This document shows positions 26,476 through 36,975 of a DNA stretch of 64,000 nucleotides, in pieces. The position numbers and the translations under genes are program-made. Every line of letters begins with the position of its first letter. The first letter of the stretch is position 1. Origin of the DNA: Posidonia oceanica (taxonomy: Eukaryota; Streptophyta; Magnoliopsida; Alismatales; Posidoniaceae); contig JAZBRS010000029.1 of the NCBI GenBank assembly GCA_037176725.1, positions 124,467,001-124,531,000 of the forward strand, in the 5' to 3' direction. Under the pieces are notes generated by a model, which saw only the letters and a list, made by a program, of their open reading frames with translations, was not told the DNA's origin and ran no database searches.

Positions 26476-26499
26476 ATGCAACGAAGTAGAGCTAAAATT

Positions 26500-27135
26500 G
26501 CTAGACTCAAATGCAATAAAGTTAAAATGCTGGACCTACATGCAATGTCAATAAAAAAGCAATACCTGCAATATAGTAAAGTTCTAAATGCAATAAAAGG
26601 CCATGATGCAATATGAGAAACATGCAGGGACTTAAATGCAATGTCAGTAAAAAGTGCAATGCATGCAACAGTTCAAGTGTTGGACCTAAATGCAATAAAG
26701 TTAGAATGCTAGACCGACATGCAATGTCAAGAAAAATGCAATACATGCAATGTAGTAAAGTTCTAAATGCAAATAAAAGGCCATGATGCAATATGGGAAA
26801 CATGCAGGGACTTAAATGAAACATCATGAAAAATGCAATGCATGCAATAGTTTAAGTGTTGGAACTAAAGCAATAAAATTAAAATGCTGGGCCTACATGC
26901 AATGTCAGGAAAAGTGCAATGCATGCAACAGTTAGGACCTATATGCAATAAAACAATGATGCAGGATCTGAATGTAATGCAATTAAAATGCTATGCATGC
27001 AACAGTTAGGACCTACATGCAATAAAACAATAATGCAGGATCTGAATGCAATGCAATTTAAATGCTATGCATGCAATAGTTAGGACCTACATGCAATAAA
27101 ACTAAAATGCAAGATCTGAATGCAATGCAATATAG
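26500..27135. repeat. Short-period ATGCAAT-rich tandem repeats in solo LTR 1
   Basis: Variants of GGACCTACATGCAATAAA, AATGCTATGCATGC and GATCTGAATGCAATGCAA repeat about every 60-70 bp, and a longer repeat of about 190 bp with AAAGGCCATGATGCAATATG occurs twice (26600 and 26778). The same ATTGCAT theme appears in the G2 LTR (55450-57000). Confidence 0.75.
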
Positions 27136-30080
27136 TTTTTAAAAAACTAAATCAAATGAACTTAAAATGAAATAGTGGAACCATGGGGCTCGCACAGCCG
27201 GTGAGGCTGTCGCCGGAGAAGAAGGTGCTGGCTCGCTGGAGGTCACCCCTGCCCTCAGTGACAGCGGGGAAGGCTCGAGGATGGGCTGGTGGCGCGATGC
27301 CGGCGGAGAGGAGGCAGGCACAGGCACGGAGAAGGTTCAGTCGATCCGCCAGAGACTATCGAGCGTCGTCGGAGCTGGAGAAGGAGACTGCTCTGAGGGT
27401 CGTCCGGCATTGAGGAGAGGCTCGGGCTCACGGAGAGAGAGAAGAGAGGAGGGGAGACATTATGGTGGCTCCCCAGCCATGCTTAGAGGCCAACGGCCTC
27501 GCACGGTTGGCGAAGCCACCGTCGGAATGACAGAGGCACCAGAGCCAGGCGGTTACTACGAACTAGAGGGGCTAGGCCCAAGGCGAGCAGTTGGGAAACT
27601 GGAGGAGGAGATTCCCAGGGTGAGGGAGGTCTCACCCGGTCATGGCGGTGCGTGGAGGGCTCCCTTGACGTCGGTGGGTCACGACAGTCGTCGCTCCGAT
27701 TGACGACGATGCTGGAGGCCATAGTGGAGTGCGGACAAAGCTCAGACGAGTTGCTCGAAGTCCGGAGGTCGTTTGGAGGATGCCTGGAGGGACGGAGGTT
27801 GCCTGTCGTGGCGAGTTGCGGTCGCGGGCCTTCTCTGCCAAAAAGGTTGTTGCCGGAGAAGAAGACGAAGCTGGCGACATGAAATCGAAAAGAAACGAAG
27901 CGAAGCGCACATACAGGAGGCAATTAAGTAAGAGGAGGCTACTACAATATTCAGGGAGGTATTGCTTACCTGAATCCGTGACTGGATGACGCTGTCGACG
28001 TCGAGTGCTTGCGACCGGCGTTGCTCCTGTCGATGGTGCTGCTGGACGTGACGGTGGAGGCTCTGCGGTGCTGGGACGCACTCGAGGATGGCTGGTGGAC
28101 GTCCGGATGAAGCACAGAGGTGCTGATGCGAGAGCGGCGTCTGTTTGGGTCGAGTGGCAGTGAGTTGCAAGTGTTGGGCCGGCTGGACTGTCGGGATGGG
28201 TTGCGGTGGCTCTCGGTGGTGTGGGACCGTGGGGAGATTGCTGGGAGTGTGGTGAGTGGTTGAGAAGGTAGTGGATTGGCTCTGGTTGAGTGAATTTCAA
28301 GGACAGCCGGAGTTGATGTATTGGGTTCACTGGACTGTGTTGGATCGTGTGGGCAATGTGGAGGCCGAGATGGGTTGCTGGGGGTGTGGAGTGGCTGAGA
28401 GACACTGAATGGGCTCTACTGGTGTTGAGGGAGAGTTTGCAGTGGTGGATTGGCTTGCAATGGGTGTTGTGGCCGCAGTGGATGTACTCTTGCCAGAGAA
28501 GAGAGAATTGCCGGTGAGAGGGGCTGCTAAGGTGTGCTGGTGGTTTGAGACGCAAGGGAGCTACCAGGGGAGCAAGGAAGAGCAACAACCAACCCGTTGA
28601 AGGAGGTGCTGGTCACGGTTTTATTGGGTGGTGGATGTATGCCAGCCGTTGATTCAGATCTGAGATTTGAACGGCCGACCAAGATGAAGGTGGAGGTAGT
28701 GCACTCAGATGGATGCAGGAGGTTGGTTGGGAGGATTCTGTAGTGGGTGTAGTGTGGCAGGGGACAGAGGTCGTGGGTTGCTGGTGGTGGTGGGAGGATT
28801 CTTTGCAGTGTGGGTGCAGTGAGGTTGGAGGAGAGGGATCATGGGCTTGGTGGGCCTGGTGGGCTGTGGGTGTAGTGTGGGCTGAAGAAGGAGAAAAAGA
28901 GCTTGGGCTTTGCAGTGGTTGTGGGCTGAAGGTGGGCTAAGTGGGTTTGGTTGTGAGCTTTCTAGGGTTTGGTTGTGGGCTTTTGAGTGTGGTTTAAGGG
29001 CTTTTGAGTGTGGTTGTGGGCTTTGGTTCAATTTTGGGTCCCGCCTTGACCGAGCACATCCTTCAGAGAAAACCACCGATACATGGGGTGTCTATAGCAG
29101 CTATGATCTTTGTTTAGGAAATCAATTATGCAGCTATGTTACCTTAATGAGATTGACTCTATCATGAGAGGAATTGTCTTGCATTCTATCTACTCTATGA
29201 AGTTGGTGTACATCAAGACCACATGATGCCAACTCTGAAGCAGGTGCTGTTCCCTAATACTCAAAATTGTGACATGTAAAGCAAATTCTTGCAGAATTAA
29301 ATCCTTTTGGTGCATATATCTCCCAGTAGAGTGGTGCCTGTAAGAAAATTGTTACCGACCTTAGAAAATATAAAAAAAACTACCCATTAAGATTCTGTTT
29401 CAATAAAAGTGCACCACACTCAACAACAAAACAACCAAGATTATAGCAGCCAATGCTAGTAATTGCATATTAGAAGAAGTGCCTACAACGAAAGCTGTAT
29501 GCCAGTCATGACAATGAATTATGCCAGGTTTCTTTCCAGCTTGATGAAGGAATTCAAGAGCTGCTTGACTAAAAAATGAGAACCGTTTGAAATCATCATG
29601 CTCTCCATAAACTTGTCCTCGCCAGAAAAACTTAGCTGGATGATGAGGCTCAATAAAATAAACAGGAAGACCTACATAATTACAATGGTTAGAAAGGCAA
29701 ACCCAGTGCATTAGGCTCAATCCAATGTAAGGCACTGGGGAGGGTCCATATGTAAGTATCCCATCCTTAAGTTGAGAGTGAGAGATGAAGATAAAAAAAC
29801 CTTCAATAGTCCCAACCCAAATCTTATTCTTGAAGAGCTGACCATCAAAGTATGACTCTATCACGACATCAAGCATCTAGAAGAATAGGCAATGCCAGAA
29901 AATGTTAAGGGAAGGGGTTGATGGAGTATAATACAAACTTGATTCTATCATACAAGAAACAAAATGAATTTTAAGAGAAAAATAAAGTAATAGCTGCTCA
30001 TAGTAACATGTATAGTCAGGATACTCCTGTATGGCAACCTCCATGGGGGGATGAGTGGGGGCGAGAAACGAGAATTACCC

Positions 30081-30266
30081 CTTCCCGGAGTGTGATCTTC
30101 AGACATGCCTAACCACTCCCCTGACGGCGGCAACCCTGTCGCCAGCGGGGACCTTGATGCGGTGATCGGTTGGCGACTTGGGGGAGGACGAGAGCACCTC
30201 TGCATTCTGCATCGCTATCTTCATGACCTCTCTCTGCTCATCCATCAAGAACCCGTCACTGGCGGC
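30081..30266 (-). pseudogene. Captured MA3-domain (MRF/PDCD4-like) gene fragment, first exon
   Basis: The frame reads ASDGFLMDEQREVMKIAMQ, then NAEVLSSSPKSP, HRIKVPAGD, and RHV-stop-RSHSGK. This is the N-terminal signature of plant MA3-domain translation regulators (about the first 60 residues; the MA3 domains themselves are absent). The initiator Met is not obvious and a TGA at 30099-30101 replaces an Arg codon. It lies 204 bp upstream of the first captured SSIV exon on the same strand, with a GT at 30077-30078 and the SSIV acceptor at 29877-29878, so a spliced MRF-SSIV chimera is conceivable. 30267-30519 is purine-rich (GAGGAGG repeats) and could be the captured 5' leader. Assignment rests on remembered family motifs. 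Confidence 0.7.
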
Positions 30267-30519
30267 GAAAGAAGGGCGTGAGGGGAAGGAGGAGACTAGG
30301 GTTGGGAGAGGAGGAGGAGGAGGAGGAGGAGAGGAGGAAGAGTAGGAAGAGGACGAGAAGAGGTAGAAGCGGAAGATGAGGGAGGAGGGGTGGGGGATTA
30401 GGGCGTGAGGGTCATTAGCGGTGGAAGAAGGGCATGAGGGGAAATGAAGAAGGGATCAGGGTGTAAGGGAGAAGAGGCTGTGTGCAGGGAAAAAGGCGGA
30501 ACAAATTTTTTTATTTCAC

Positions 30520-30638
30520 CCATAGCGAGGAAACAATGAGTATAAGTCCTTGTTAATTCCTTGTTAAATTTTAGCGAGGACTTGTCCTCGTTATGTCCTT
30601 GCAATATGTCCTCACGATATACAGAATTTGTAGTAGTG
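30520..30638. repeat. CACTA right terminal and subterminal repeats
   Basis: Contains TAGCGAGGA, TAAGTCCTTG, TGTCCTCGTTATGTCCTTGC and TGTCCTCACG before the inverted terminus. The same words occur at the left end in inverted orientation. Confidence 0.85.
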
Positions 30639-30641
30639 AAG

Positions 30642-31220
30642 AAGGGATTGGTTAAGGATGCCATCAAGCAGTTACAAAAGATGATTGGGATGGGTAAAGA
30701 GCCTAGTGTTGTTACAATTGACACACTTATCAGAGGACTTTTTGAGTGTCAGCAGGTTGATGATGCATTAGAGTTGTTTGATAATATGCTTAAAGGTGAA
30801 TGCTACATCAAGCCAAACACACAGATTTTCGATACTGTTATATCTGGACTTTGTGAGAATTCTCGAATCGATCAAGCCTAGGATATTTTTAGAACTATAA
30901 CAAGTAGAGGAGTTAGTGCTAATGTGCTAACCTACAATGTTCTGATTGGTGGTCTTCTTAAGGGCATGGAAGAAGACAAGTGTGAACCAGATATTGTCTC
31001 TTTTAATATTTTAATTTGTGGGATGTGCAGAGGTGGGGATCTTGAAGCTGCCAAAGGGTTGTTTATTTGTTAACTTAAGAGGGGTCTAGTTCCAGACATT
31101 TTAACATATTTGACACTAATAGATGGTTATGTTAGAGATAGAAAGATGGAAGAGGCTGAAAAACTTCTTGAGAAAATGTTGGCTAGTGGCCTTTTTCTAG
31201 ATGTTGTTCTGTACAGTTCA
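30642..31220 (+). pseudogene. PPR protein pseudogene, right part
   Basis: About five and a half PPR repeats of roughly 35 residues: KGLVKDAIKQLQKMIGMG, TIDTLIRGLFECQQVDDALE, FDTVISGLCENSRIDQA, LTYNVLIGGLL, DIVSFNILICGMCRGGDLEA, DILTYLTLIDGYVRDRKMEE. PPR proteins bind organellar RNA in plants. Stops at 30879-30881 (a TAG at a likely Trp) and near 31072. The left end is cut by the CACTA and the right end by the Copia-3 LTR at 31221, where the last codons read VVLYSS. The stops show it is not functional. Confidence 0.88.
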
Positions 31221-32453
31221 TGTTAGGATCGAGAGGCTACTCTAGAGGAGGGTGAATAGAGTATTTTAATTTTATCTGTCTCTTAAAATTATTTACTCAA
31301 CTTTACTTGGAAGAATTCAATTAAATATCAGATCAAATTGTATTCTACTTAAAACATACAAAGAAGAGGGAGAGAGATAATGAAATTGACACAAATGATG
31401 TATAGTGATTCAGCCAACCTCGGCTTAGTCCACTCCCAGATCCCCTCTGGAGTTTTCTTAATCTTAATTCAAAGTAAAACACTTACTTGACGAAGATTAT
31501 CGTCTCCTCCGCAATTCCTGCGGAATCCTTCTCTCAAACTTGGAGAAGCTTGTACCATTGTTTACAAAGCAATTACAATAGTTCTTCTTTTTTATCTCCC
31601 AACAGAATTTTGGCGAAAGTTGGCTAATTTGGCTCTTTCTTACTAGACTTGGGAGAACTCTCAATATAGGTGGGAATTATGCTGAAATATGAAGGATTTG
31701 ATGATGTGTATGTGTAGGTGTGCTTTGGGGGTTCCTAGGGGATCCTATTTATGGCTAAAGCAAGGCCCAAGGTTGTGTTTAACAGCTAGTACAACGTTCA
31801 CAAACGGCTAGCACATTCAGTATGCCGAAATCATTCGATCGACCGAAATTCTGCAATGTTCGACTAATTCGGCAGACCGAAATATTTCGGTATTCCAAAA
31901 TTAATCACTGTTGTAATTCTCAGATCATGATTTCGGTATGCCGGTGATTATTCGGTATGCCGTTCTGATACGTTTCTAATTTCGGTATGCCGATTGAAAT
32001 CGGTATGCCGTTTTAGCCCTAAAATTTATATTTAAATAAATTCCCTTGTTCGATATTCCGGACAGATTCGGTATATTGAAACTGACCTAACTTCTATACT
32101 CAGGATTTTTCTAAGTGTTTTCCTTTGGTTTTTGGATATGGATATTTTCCTAGATGTTTTGGAATGATTTGGGAGATCATTACATACATCCTAGGAGTAC
32201 ATCAAGAAAACAAAAATACATAAGATATTTTTACAACATGAATAATGTAATCTTGGAATCTTCTTGTCTTCATGTATTCTTAATGCAGAGTTTTCCTTTT
32301 GAACTCTTAGCTTTACTTGAGTTTCTTCACATATCGATTTTCCTCAGATATTCCACCTATCTTAAAAACAGGCTGAAGAATATATTCTCAAGTAATATCA
32401 TTAGTTTGATTTGTTATCATCAAAATTAAAAATATCATTGTTTATTTTCAACA
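31221..32453 (-). repeat. Copia-3 3' LTR (1233 bp)
   Basis: TGTTAGGATCGAGAGGC to TATTTTCAACA, clearly diverged from the Copia-2 LTR but collinear. Polypurine tract adjoins at 32454-32468. CGGTATGCCG-type sites at 31815-32075. Confidence 0.9.
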
Positions 32454-34267
32454 ATCTCCCCCTTTTTTATGATGACAAAACTATACTTTAAAATATCCAT
32501 TTTTGTTTATTTCTCCCCCTATCAGTAAGCATAATAAATTTTGAGAATTTGATAAAAAGATAATGCAATAATTTCAAATTTTATTGTTGCTCCCCCTTTC
32601 TATAAGGCTAGATAAAAAAATATAGTTTCATTTAATTTTTCTCCCCCTTTTTGTCATAATACAAAAAGTTCAACTAAGCAGAATATATATTTAAAATCAT
32701 TAAGCATAGTTTTCCGGTAGAGTATATCAGAGCTTTTAGATTTTATCTCTTATCCCATTCATTCAGAGAATGCATAATACTTTCCATCATGTTTCATATT
32801 TCAATTACTCATGTCTCATATCAGTTCATATATGAAAATTCCATGCATTGTTCATAATCCCATAAAAAATAATTCATTTTGCATAAAACATTATCATTCC
32901 AAAAAAAAAATCCATCTGAATAAGAATATTGATTTAATCCGAGATGCCATATCATTTTCAATCTTATATATGATTTCATATACAATATCATTTGTAATTC
33001 ATATATCGTATATAATCAAAATATAATGACATACATAATTCAATAATCCATATGTCATAAGCCGTTGAGTTCCATACATACATAATCCATATATCATAAG
33101 CCATATGACTCCCCCTTATTTTTGTAAAATATGCATAGCTCGAAAAGATGTTTTACTATAAAAGACATATTATTCTCCTTTAGACAATATTCAGTATAGC
33201 AGTATAGTATCTTTAAAAAGATATAAACTCATAATGATTTATCAATAAGTATAACCATTCATCAAATAATATTTCCGAAGTATATTTCTGAAATAATAAT
33301 CATTGTAATCTTCATTCATCAACCAAGTAGATATATAAGCGCATAGGTAGTCTTGAAACTTTCAGAAAATTTTGACGACCATTCATAATGCATTCCATAG
33401 ACCAAAGTTCATAAATTCATATATTTTCAAAAAAATATAAAAATGCATCAACCAAGATTTATATATTTCCAAAGTTATAGATTATAATGTTATGGAAACA
33501 TAAAACATAACTCATTCATGAGTGTTTGAACAAAACAAACAACATTATTGAGCATCGACTCATGACTCAAGACTCAGGTGGTGGTGGAGGTGGATATCCT
33601 TGGAGATATTTTAGAATCTCAGAATGTTGGGCATCCAATTTCCTCTAAAAGTGAGATGTGAAAGATGTGAAAGATGTTGGTTTTGGTTTAACCCTAGGTC
33701 TTATAAACGAGATTTTAAAAAATAAAAATCGGTAAACTGAATTTTAAATGGTATGCCGTTTTGTTTGAAATGGCTTGGTTACTTCAGTTGTTCGGGAAAA
33801 AATGATTTACCAAAACAGGGATTTTTAGTAGACCGGATAAAAATGATTTGCTGAAACAGGGAATTTTGGTAGACCGGATAAAAATGATTTTTCGAATCAG
33901 AAAATTTTGGCAAACCGAACAAAATCGGTTGACCGAAAATTTGATAGATTTTCATAAAAATGGTAAACCGGAAAGAAATGATTGACCGAATCAAGGAAAT
34001 TCAGTAGATCGGATACAAATAATTTTCTGAAACAGAAATTTTCTAATTTTTCTATTTGGACAAAATTCGATAGACCGGATAAAAATGATTTACCAAATCA
34101 GGAAATTTCGGCAAACCAAGCAAAATTAGTTGACCGAAAACCTAACAGATTTTCATAAAAATGGTAAACTGAAAAGAAATGATTGACCGAATTAGGGAAA
34201 TTCGGAATTCTGAACAAAATCGGTATACCGATCTTGATTCTTTTTCTTGATATTTTTATTTTTATTT
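32454..34267 (-). other. Copia-3 noncoding region, extra ORF lost
   Basis: AT-rich, with TCATATATC-type repeats at 32800-33120 and CTCCCCCT words at 32510-32650. Where Copia-2 has its extra ORF no open frame remains. From 33727 to 34235 there is a decayed array of GGTAGACCGGATAAAAATGA and TTCGGCAAACCG units matching the Copia-2 spacer array. Confidence 0.7.
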
Positions 34268-34558
34268 TCATTCAATTTCACAGACCTTACATATACCTAG
34301 ATTTCTTCTGATTTTTACGAATTGTGATTCATCTAGGAGTTTAGTAAATATATCAGCCAATTGATCATTAGTGGGAATAAATTCTAATTTTACATCATTT
34401 TTAGCCACATGATCTCTTAAGAAATGATGTCTTACTTCTATATGTTTGGTCCTGGAATGATGCATAGGATTCTTAGATAAGTTGATGGCACTAGTATTAT
34501 CATAATAAATTGGTGTTGTGTTAAATACTAGATCATAATCCCTTAGAGTTTGTTTCAT
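34268..34558 (-). pseudogene. Copia-3 RNase H
   Basis: Same as in Copia-2 with few changes: KQTLRDYDLVF, NTSAINLSKNPMHHSRTKH, LADIFTKLLDE. Catalytic Asp of the IYCDN motif is Tyr here (IYYDN), so inactive. Confidence 0.88.
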
Positions 34559-34672
34559 TCACAACACTTGTGCATAACAACATCCAGCTGTGATGTATTC
34601 AGCCTCAATAGTGGATAATGCGACACTGTTTTGCTTTTTGCTAAACCTAGAAACTAACGAATGTCCTAGAAA

Positions 34673-35178
34673 TTAACACGTTCCACTTGTGCTTTTCCTA
34701 TCAGTTTTACATCCATCATAATCTGCATCACTATATCCTATTAGATCTAAGTTTGAATTCCTAGGATATAATAGTTCTAATTCTTTGGTTCCTTGTAAAT
34801 ATCTAAATATCCTTTTAACTGCCACTAAGTGAGATTCCTTAGGTGTAGCTTGATATCTAGCGCATAGACAGACACTAGACATAATGTCTGGTCTACTAGC
34901 AGTTAAGTATAGTAAGGATTCAATCATACCTCTATACATCTTTTGATCTATATCAATTCCATTTTCATCTTTATCAGGTTTTGTATTTGTACTCATTGGA
35001 GTTTTTGGCTCCTTTGAGTTTTCCATTCCAAATCTTTTTAGCAAATCCTTTACATATTTTTCTTGGAAAATGAAGATTCCCTCTTTCTTTTGTTTTACTT
35101 GAAATCCAAGAAAATAGGTTACTTCTCCATCATACTCATTTCAAATTCTTCTTTCATGATGGAAAATTCCTCACATAA
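34673..35178 (-). pseudogene. Copia-3 reverse transcriptase, C-terminal part
   Basis: LKRFGMENSKEPKTPMSTNT, MYRGMIESLLYLTASRPDIM, DADYDGCKTDRKSTSGTC; the upstream frame continues to 35178 with shifts and is then interrupted by G1. Confidence 0.87.
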
Positions 35179-35259
35179 TGTAGACACCCCATTTTGGCAA
35201 CTGGTCATTGGAAGATCTCTCTGGAGGCTTGCTCGGATCGTAGCTTGGCAGACCCCAAC

Positions 35260-35325
35260 CTAAATCCTAATCCAAACCCTAATCCCAAACCCTAACCCAA
35301 ACCCCAACCTAAACCCTAAGACCAC
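35260..35325 (+). repeat. Degenerate telomere-like (CCCTAAA) tract in the G1 LTR
   Basis: About nine imperfect copies of AACCCTAA/AACCTAAA in 65 bp. Confidence 0.7.
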
Positions 35326-35425
35326 CTAATACCTTAAAACCTATCCAAACCCAGTTTACAACAAAGCTTAGGCCCATTAGTAGCCCAACACACCCTGGAA
35401 CAGGCCCTGTCCACTGCAGAGGCTC

Positions 35426-35502
35426 GTCGCCTGTCCTAGCGGCGATGTGTTTCGTCGCCACTTATAGTGGCGACGTGCATTGTCGTCATGCTGAGAGGCG
35501 AC
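35426..35502 (+). repeat. G1 LTR palindromic module array, cluster 1 (3 units)
   Basis: GTCGCC-N9-GGCGAT at 35426, GTCGCC-N9-GGCGAC at 35454, GTCGTC-N9-GGCGAC at 35482. Spacing is exactly 28 bp, with a 7-nt linker GTGNNTY between units. Unit 2 is a perfect 9-bp-arm hairpin. Confidence 0.85.
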
Positions 35503-36975
35503 ATGGCACCTGCTTAAACTTTCCCATGCGCGATCGTCTTTGGACGTTTTCGTCACCGCTTGCCGCCCGACCAAGCCACTTACTCCCTGGCAGTGACCAC
35601 CTTTTGGCGCTCTGGCACGCCATCCCATCACTGCTCGCCGCCCGACCAAGCCACTTACTCCTTGTGCCATCTCTGGCACCGTACCTCCTGTCGCGACCTC
35701 TCCACTGCCCGACCAAGCCCCAGCCACCCTGTGCAGACCTCGCCGACAAAACTAGAGGACTTGACACTCTCCTGGAGATGACACCCAATTCCTAGAGCCT
35801 CCACGTACTCCTGAGCGATCCAGAGCCTTCCCTTGTGCAAGAGCGAACCCCCTCCGAGCGTCCCGTGCCCCGTTCCATTCCTCTCGCTCGCCGCCTTCTG
35901 AGTTCCGTCGCCGTTTGGTCTCGCCGGCACTGGAGAAGACGATCACATCCTCCTCGCTCAGGTAACCTCTTCCTCTCCTTTTCATCCCTCGAGGGAGGGG
36001 GATCGTTTCCGTGCGTTTCCCACATTTTTTGGCATTTAATTTTGCCATTTACACCTAGCTTTTCTCGGCTCCAGCGACGTCCGCCGCCTGTGTGAGGCCG
36101 TTTGGCCTTTGAGCACGTGGCACGGGTTGTCCTAGAGCTCATCTTGCACCCCACTTGCATGCCGGGCCTATCTTGGTTCCCCCTTGGCATCCTTCGTGCT
36201 CCAATGAAGCCCACGAGCCCGCCGCCGTCGACACGGCCTACGAAGCTCGCGGACTTCGGCGCGATAGGGGAGCGCTCGGGGAAGCTTGGCTATCTCGTTT
36301 TCCACTCCCATTAGCTTCGCCGGACTGCCCCCCATCCTCCCCACAACTCACACGCGTCCTAGATGCTTTCTCGTGCGCTCTCGGTCTCCCTCGTGGCCGG
36401 ATGGTGTGCATGGACGGCCATCGACGACAAGAAGGTGGTGGAGGGCATCCAGTGGCCCGTTTTTACTCCTGTTTGTTTCCTTGGCCTCATCTCGACTCCC
36501 CCAAGCCTTCGGTGAGTCGTGCATAAGCCCAGGAGCTCCTCGGACCTCTCCATGGTTGCCGAAGTTCCCGGTTGCGGGCAGTGAAAGCCAATAGGTGGGG
36601 AGAGAGATCTAGAGACCCATTTTTGGTTTTAAATATATGTTTGTGTTCCTGGGAGTGCCGTCATACTTTCCCGATCATTAGTCGCATTTTTAGCATCGCC
36701 GACGGTGTGGGATTTGGCGATGAAATCGGGCCATTGGACTGCCATGTGCGTCACCTGTTCTAGCAGTGACTTGACTGTGTTTCTGGTAGTCCCCAAGCCG
36801 GACTTTGCGTCGACGTATCTTGTGATCTTGGCACCCATTTTGCATGCTAATTGCATGACTGTATTCTTATATGTGCCGTCTATCTCTGTGAATGCCTGCT
36901 TGCATGTTTATGGTTGTTTTACATAGTTTAATCAGCCGCCGAAGTTCGCTGTTTGGCTTGTCTGAAGCAGCTTTG

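Larger units (their letters stand above)
25030..29096 (-). mobile_element. Solo LTR 1 (Tat-type Gypsy, 4.07 kb) in the SSIV intron
   Basis: Flanked by GCAGC (25025-25029 and 29097-29101). Read on the minus strand it starts TATAGACACCCC, where the family start is TGTAGACACCCC, and ends GGATGGTTACA. No internal domains, so it is a solo LTR. It shares with the other Tat-type LTRs the block GGTGTTAGGCACCCCC (25330-25360 region, inverted) and GCGACTC near 25176. The many GC-rich open frames at 27180-28600 have no recognisable domains. Confidence 0.85.
22447..29876 (-). pseudogene. Captured starch synthase IV-like gene fragment (10 exons)
   Basis: C-terminal glycosyltransferase-5 half of a starch synthase; closest to class IV by motifs such as [36 protein letters not shown] and VFDVDDDTIPVQF. 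Class IV enzymes start starch granules in plastids from ADP-glucose. Exons: 29801-29876, 29487-29671, 29143-29337, 24828-24898, 24010-24219, 23637-23762, 23072-23221, 22930-22991, 22759-22834, 22447-22635. All junctions are consensus and in phase except 29143/24898, off by one base. Visible motifs: [45 protein letters not shown]. Stops: TAG 29254-29256 (Gln), TAG 22570-22572 and TGA 22534-22536 (both Trp). The N-terminal KxGGL substrate loop and coiled coil are missing. It lies wholly inside the CACTA, so it is captured, not a native locus. The intron at 24899-29142 is interrupted by the solo LTR. Confidence 0.9.
12284..30638. mobile_element. Pack-CACTA transposon carrying SSIV and MRF gene fragments
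   Basis: Ends are CACTACTAGAAA (12284) and, inverted, CACTACTACAAA (30638), the classical CACTA terminal inverted repeat. The 3-bp target duplication is AAG at 12281-12283 and 30639-30641. Both ends carry subterminal repeats of GCGAGGAC and GTCCTTGC words. No En/Spm-type transposase frame is visible, so it is nonautonomous. Its cargo, all minus strand, is part of a starch synthase IV-like gene and part of an MA3-domain gene. It was later enlarged by Copia-2 (9488 bp) and a solo LTR (4067 bp); net size is about 4.8 kb. Confidence is high because the PPR frame rejoins exactly when the element and one AAG are removed. Confidence 0.92.
31221..35178 (-). mobile_element. Copia-3: SIRE-like Copia element, 3' part (rest displaced by Gypsy insertions)
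   Basis: A relative of Copia-2 in the same orientation. The 3' LTR, polypurine tract, spacer, RNase H and the C-terminal half of RT are present; at 35178 the RT frame is cut by the G1 LTR. The remaining pol, gag and 5' LTR should lie beyond the right edge. The left target duplication would be GTTCA (31216-31220), with its partner out of view. Confidence 0.88.

Noticed and set aside
27632..28588. 318-codon minus-strand frame and overlapping GC-rich frames
   Set aside because: Lies in solo LTR 1, is low complexity, has overlapping long frames on both strands and no domain.
22447..30266. SSIV and MRF exons as native host genes
   Set aside because: Both lie between matched CACTA termini with a 3-bp duplication, lack most of their gene, and interrupt a PPR frame that rejoins without them.
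12284..30638. CACTA transposase gene
   Set aside because: Looked for En/Spm-type transposase frames in the non-inserted parts (12611-12838, 22332-25024, 29102-30519); only captured exons and AT-rich DNA were found.
35260..35325. Interstitial telomere
   Set aside because: CCCTAA copies are few and degenerate and sit near the start of an LTR; more likely telo-box-like LTR sequence.
35377..36594. Cluster of GC-rich open frames on both strands
   Set aside because: Inside the G1 LTR; frames overlap on all strands as expected from GC-rich DNA, and no motif is recognisable.
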